Notes under the pieces: model-generated | Database searches by the model: none | What the model was told of the DNA's origin: nothing | What the model saw: only the letters and a program-made list of their open reading frames with translations | Program-made: the position numbers and the translations under genes | In this document: one piece after another, positions 52,094 to 54,092 of the stretch | Layout: each line of letters begins with the position of its first letter | Position numbering within the stretch: the first letter of the stretch is position 1 | Assembly (NCBI GenBank): GCA_017410165.1 | Contig: JAFQRH010000003.1 | Location: 1 to 54,092, forward strand | Length of the DNA: 54,092 nucleotides | Origin: Alistipes sp. | GTDB lineage: Bacteria > Bacteroidota > Bacteroidia > Bacteroidales > Rikenellaceae | Direction of reading: 5' to 3'

Positions 52094-53449
52094 ATGAGAC
52101 AAATATCGCTCCTGATACTACTCGTCACGCTCGCGTGGCAGACCGCCGTTGCACAGGTGGCATCGTTCGACGAACGCCCTCTGACACTCTGCTCGCAACG
52201 CATATATCGCACCGAATTTTCGCCCTTCGACACCCGTCAAGAGGCACTCTCGGGTAACCACACCTCCACCGCCGAACACATCCCGTTCGTGCCGACATAC
52301 CACAACACGGTTGGCCAGTTAGAGTTTTTCGGTCAGCAGATCGAAATCCCGACCGCGTGGATTGACAACAATACCTATCTGCACGTCGAGAACGCCCAAT
52401 CGGCATACTCGGTAGCCATAGGCGACACAATGATAGGCAGCGCGGAGGAGGGTTCGACACCTGCCGACTATCTGCTCTCGCCATATTTGAAGCAGGGCAA
52501 CAACCGAATTATGATTATTTTGCGACCGAGCCGCACGGCAGAACTCAATGCCGACTCGCCAACCTCGTCGCGTGCAAAGTTGGAGGGGTGCTACATCACT
52601 TCGCAACGCCGCCTCTCGATATTCGACTACGATGTCCGCATCACGCCCGACGAGAAGGGCGAGACGCTGCGCCTTGCGCTCGACATCATCGCCGCCAACG
52701 ACTTTAACGGCAGCGAGACCATCGCAATCGGCTACGACATCTACGACCCGTCGGGCAAGTTGGTCGATTACGCCGTACGCGAGATGACTTTGGAGGGACG
52801 CAGCCGCGACACGTTGCGCATCCGCACATCGCTCGGAGCCGAGATGCGCTACCTGTGGCAGAGTGGCAAAGCATCACTCTACCGACTGATGCTCTACACC
52901 AAACGCAACGGCAAACCGCGCGAATATATTCCGCTGCGCGTGGGTGCCGGCACAACCACATTTGCCGACGGAAAGATTCTGCGCAACGGCAAGCCAATTC
53001 AGATTAAGAGCGTGCGCTACAACGCACTCAAAGGTCGCAAGGAGGCAATCGCAGAGATTACGGCACTGCGCAAACAGGGCTACAACACACTTCTGCCAGA
53101 TGCACCGCAACCAAAATGGTTCTACGACGTGTGCGACGGCTTGGGCGTCTATGTGGTCGAGCAGTGCGCCATAAGCCCTGCCACGCTCAACGACGACCGC
53201 CGCGTGGGTGGCACACCATCGAACAATCCGTTGCTGGCAGATGAATACATTGACCGCGTTCGTGCGGCATACTATCGCACACGCAACCACTCGTGCATCA
53301 TCGCCTACTCGCTCGGTAGCGCGAAGGCGGGCAACGGATATTGTATGTACAAGGCCTACGAGTGGCTTAAAACGGTCGAGCGAGAGCGTGCCGTCGTCTG
53401 CCTGTCGGCCGATGGCGAGTGGAATACCGACCTCGACAAAATCGAATAG
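52094..53449 (+). CDS. Truncated GH2/beta-galactosidase-like protein lacking the catalytic Glu
   Basis: 451 residues with a signal peptide (MRQISLLILLVTLAWQTAVA). The layout follows LacZ-type family 2 enzymes: a jelly-roll domain (about 60-180), an Ig-like domain (185-295), and the start of the TIM barrel (from about 300, ILRNGKPIQIKSVRYNALKGR, shortened as NGKPIQIKSVRYN). The stretch that holds the acid/base Glu in active enzymes (SLGNE-AGNG) here reads SLGSAKAGNGYCMYKAYEWL, so the Glu is gone. The chain stops shortly after EWNTD, before the nucleophile region. Active family members have 800-1100 residues. The frame is intact, codon use is normal and rlmH follows 5 nt later, so this looks like a maintained non-enzyme rather than a fresh pseudogene. 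A binding or structural role is likely. Confidence 0.75.
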   Translation: MRQISLLILLVTLAWQTAVAQVASFDERPLTLCSQRIYRTEFSPFDTRQEALSGNHTSTAEHIPFVPTYHNTVGQLEFFGQQIEIPTAWIDNNTYLHVENAQSAYSVAIGDTMIGSAEEGSTPADYLLSPYLKQGNNRIMIILRPSRTAELNADSPTSSRAKLEGCYITSQRRLSIFDYDVRITPDEKGETLRLALDIIAANDFNGSETIAIGYDIYDPSGKLVDYAVREMTLEGRSRDTLRIRTSLGAEMRYLWQSGKASLYRLMLYTKRNGKPREYIPLRVGAGTTTFADGKILRNGKPIQIKSVRYNALKGRKEAIAEITALRKQGYNTLLPDAPQPKWFYDVCDGLGVYVVEQCAISPATLNDDRRVGGTPSNNPLLADEYIDRVRAAYYRTRNHSCIIAYSLGSAKAGNGYCMYKAYEWLKTVERERAVVCLSADGEWNTDLDKIE

Positions 53450-53454
53450 CGAAG

Positions 53455-53928
53455 ATGAATATCGACCTGATAGTTGTCGGCAAGACCGACTCGCGCGAAG
53501 TGGATGCGCTGGTGGAGATGTACTCGCGCCGTATCTCGCACTATGTGCGATTCGGCGTAACGTATCTGCCCGACATCCGCAACAACAAAAATCTCTCGGA
53601 GTCGCAACAAAAGACGCTCGAAGGCGATGCCATCCTGCGCCAAATCGCAGAGGGTGACCGACTTGTGCTGCTCGACGAGCGCGGTGCGGAGTATCGTTCG
53701 ACGGAGTTTGCCGACCGGCTGCAACGCTGGATGAACAGCGGCGTACGTCGCGTGGTGTTCGTCATCGGTGGCCCTTACGGCTTCTCGGAGGCGGTCTATG
53801 CGCGTGCCAACGAGAGCGTTTCACTCTCGAAGATGACCTTCTCGCACCAAATCGTTCGCGCCATATTCGCCGAGCAACTCTATCGCGCATTTACAATCAT
53901 TCGCCACGAGCCATACCACCACGAATAG
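53455..53928 (+). CDS. rlmH: 23S rRNA (pseudouridine1915-N3)-methyltransferase RlmH
   Basis: 157 residues from the ATG at 53455, 5 nt after the stop of the previous gene. SPOUT-type methyltransferase: MNIDLIVVGKTDSREVDALV at the start, DRLVLLDERGAEYRSTEFAD in the middle, the knot loop VFVIGGPYGFSEAVY, and the C-terminal SKMTFSHQIVRAIFAEQLYR and EPYHHE, all highly conserved in RlmH. It methylates pseudouridine 1915 in helix 69 of 23S rRNA, acting on assembled ribosomes. The protein is cytoplasmic. Pairing with a signal-peptide protein is a matter of position, not obvious function. Confidence 0.97.
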   Translation: MNIDLIVVGKTDSREVDALVEMYSRRISHYVRFGVTYLPDIRNNKNLSESQQKTLEGDAILRQIAEGDRLVLLDERGAEYRSTEFADRLQRWMNSGVRRVVFVIGGPYGFSEAVYARANESVSLSKMTFSHQIVRAIFAEQLYRAFTIIRHEPYHHE

Positions 53929-53951
53929 TGGTCCGTCATACAACCAACAAC

Positions 53952-54092
53952 AAAGAAGCCGTCTAACAAGGTGATTTCTGCGTTACGCTTGCCCTCAAAA
54001 TGCTCATTTACGCCGAGTAAACTGCGCTTTTTCGGGCTACGCAAGCCTTGAAATCCCTCTTGTTATACAACTTCTAACAAAAAGGGTGTGTC
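53952..54092 (-). repeat. MITE-like dispersed repeat, copy 2 (cut by the window edge)
   Basis: The reverse complement of 21674-21807 with few changes; the last bases (gggtgtgtc) are the start of the terminator hairpin seen in copy 1, so the element continues beyond 54092. It begins 23 nt after the rlmH stop and would supply its terminator. Confidence 0.8.

Overview
The window reads as chromosomal DNA of a gut Bacteroidales bacterium, most like Alistipes/Rikenellaceae. The support is a SusC/SusD pair, many lipoproteins with fimbrillin-like, BACON and leucine-rich-repeat domains, Bacteroidetes-specific families (DUF4837, DUF6029, Omp28, DUF4458), and several promoters of the Bacteroidetes type (TTTG, about 18-23 nt, TAnnTTTG). 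The GC content is moderate and tRNA/rRNA genes, CRISPR arrays, transposases and phage genes are absent. The genus is an inference.

Layout. 1-390: 5' part of a TetR-type regulator gene with its own promoter and a candidate operator. 619-7553 (minus): small ORF, GLUG/fimbrillin lipoprotein, small ORF, and a very large surface metallophosphoesterase. 7.55-8.23 kb: non-coding, with a poly-C tract, a terminator and a 27-29 bp tandem repeat. 8.23-10.73 kb: DUF4837 lipoprotein (minus), then a polysaccharide deacetylase and a UbiX flavin prenyltransferase (plus). 11.26-17.79 kb: TonB-type outer-membrane barrel, a repeat-rich leader, elongation factor P, and a large lipoprotein. 17.98-21.61 kb: an envelope operon of a TlpA-like thioredoxin, a DUF6029 outer-membrane protein and an Omp28-type lipoprotein with its own CxxC. 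21.83-28.99 kb (minus): LRR/BACON lipoprotein, small ORF, large fimbrillin/BACON lipoprotein and an FN3-like lipoprotein. 29.40-32.36 kb (plus): coiled-coil lipoprotein and Ig-like lipoprotein. 32.48-47.51 kb (minus): nine tightly packed genes, SusC, SusD, four surface lipoproteins (two with LRRs), a subtilisin-like protease, a DUF1573 protein and a small lipoprotein. 47.59-51.90 kb (minus): UDP-galactopyranose mutase, sigma-54 and asparaginyl-tRNA synthetase. 52.09-53.93 kb (plus): a truncated, active-site-defective GH2-like protein and RlmH.

The nine-gene operon looks like a RagAB-type locus for capturing and importing peptides: a surface protease would cut protein, lipoproteins would bind it, and SusCD would import the product. 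It has no glycoside hydrolase. Its promoter is a close match to consensus, overlaps a 9-bp inverted repeat, and lies only 6 nt from the SusC ATG.

The signal I find most novel is a family of 49-50 residue ORFs (4308-4457, 7401-7553, 26084-26233). Each sits 15-31 nt upstream of a large surface-lipoprotein gene. They share a proline / E-x-G-[FY]-S core and an acidic, glycine-rich tail. A MITE-like repeat also occurs in inverted orientation at 21.65-21.81 kb and at the right edge (53.95-54.09 kb).
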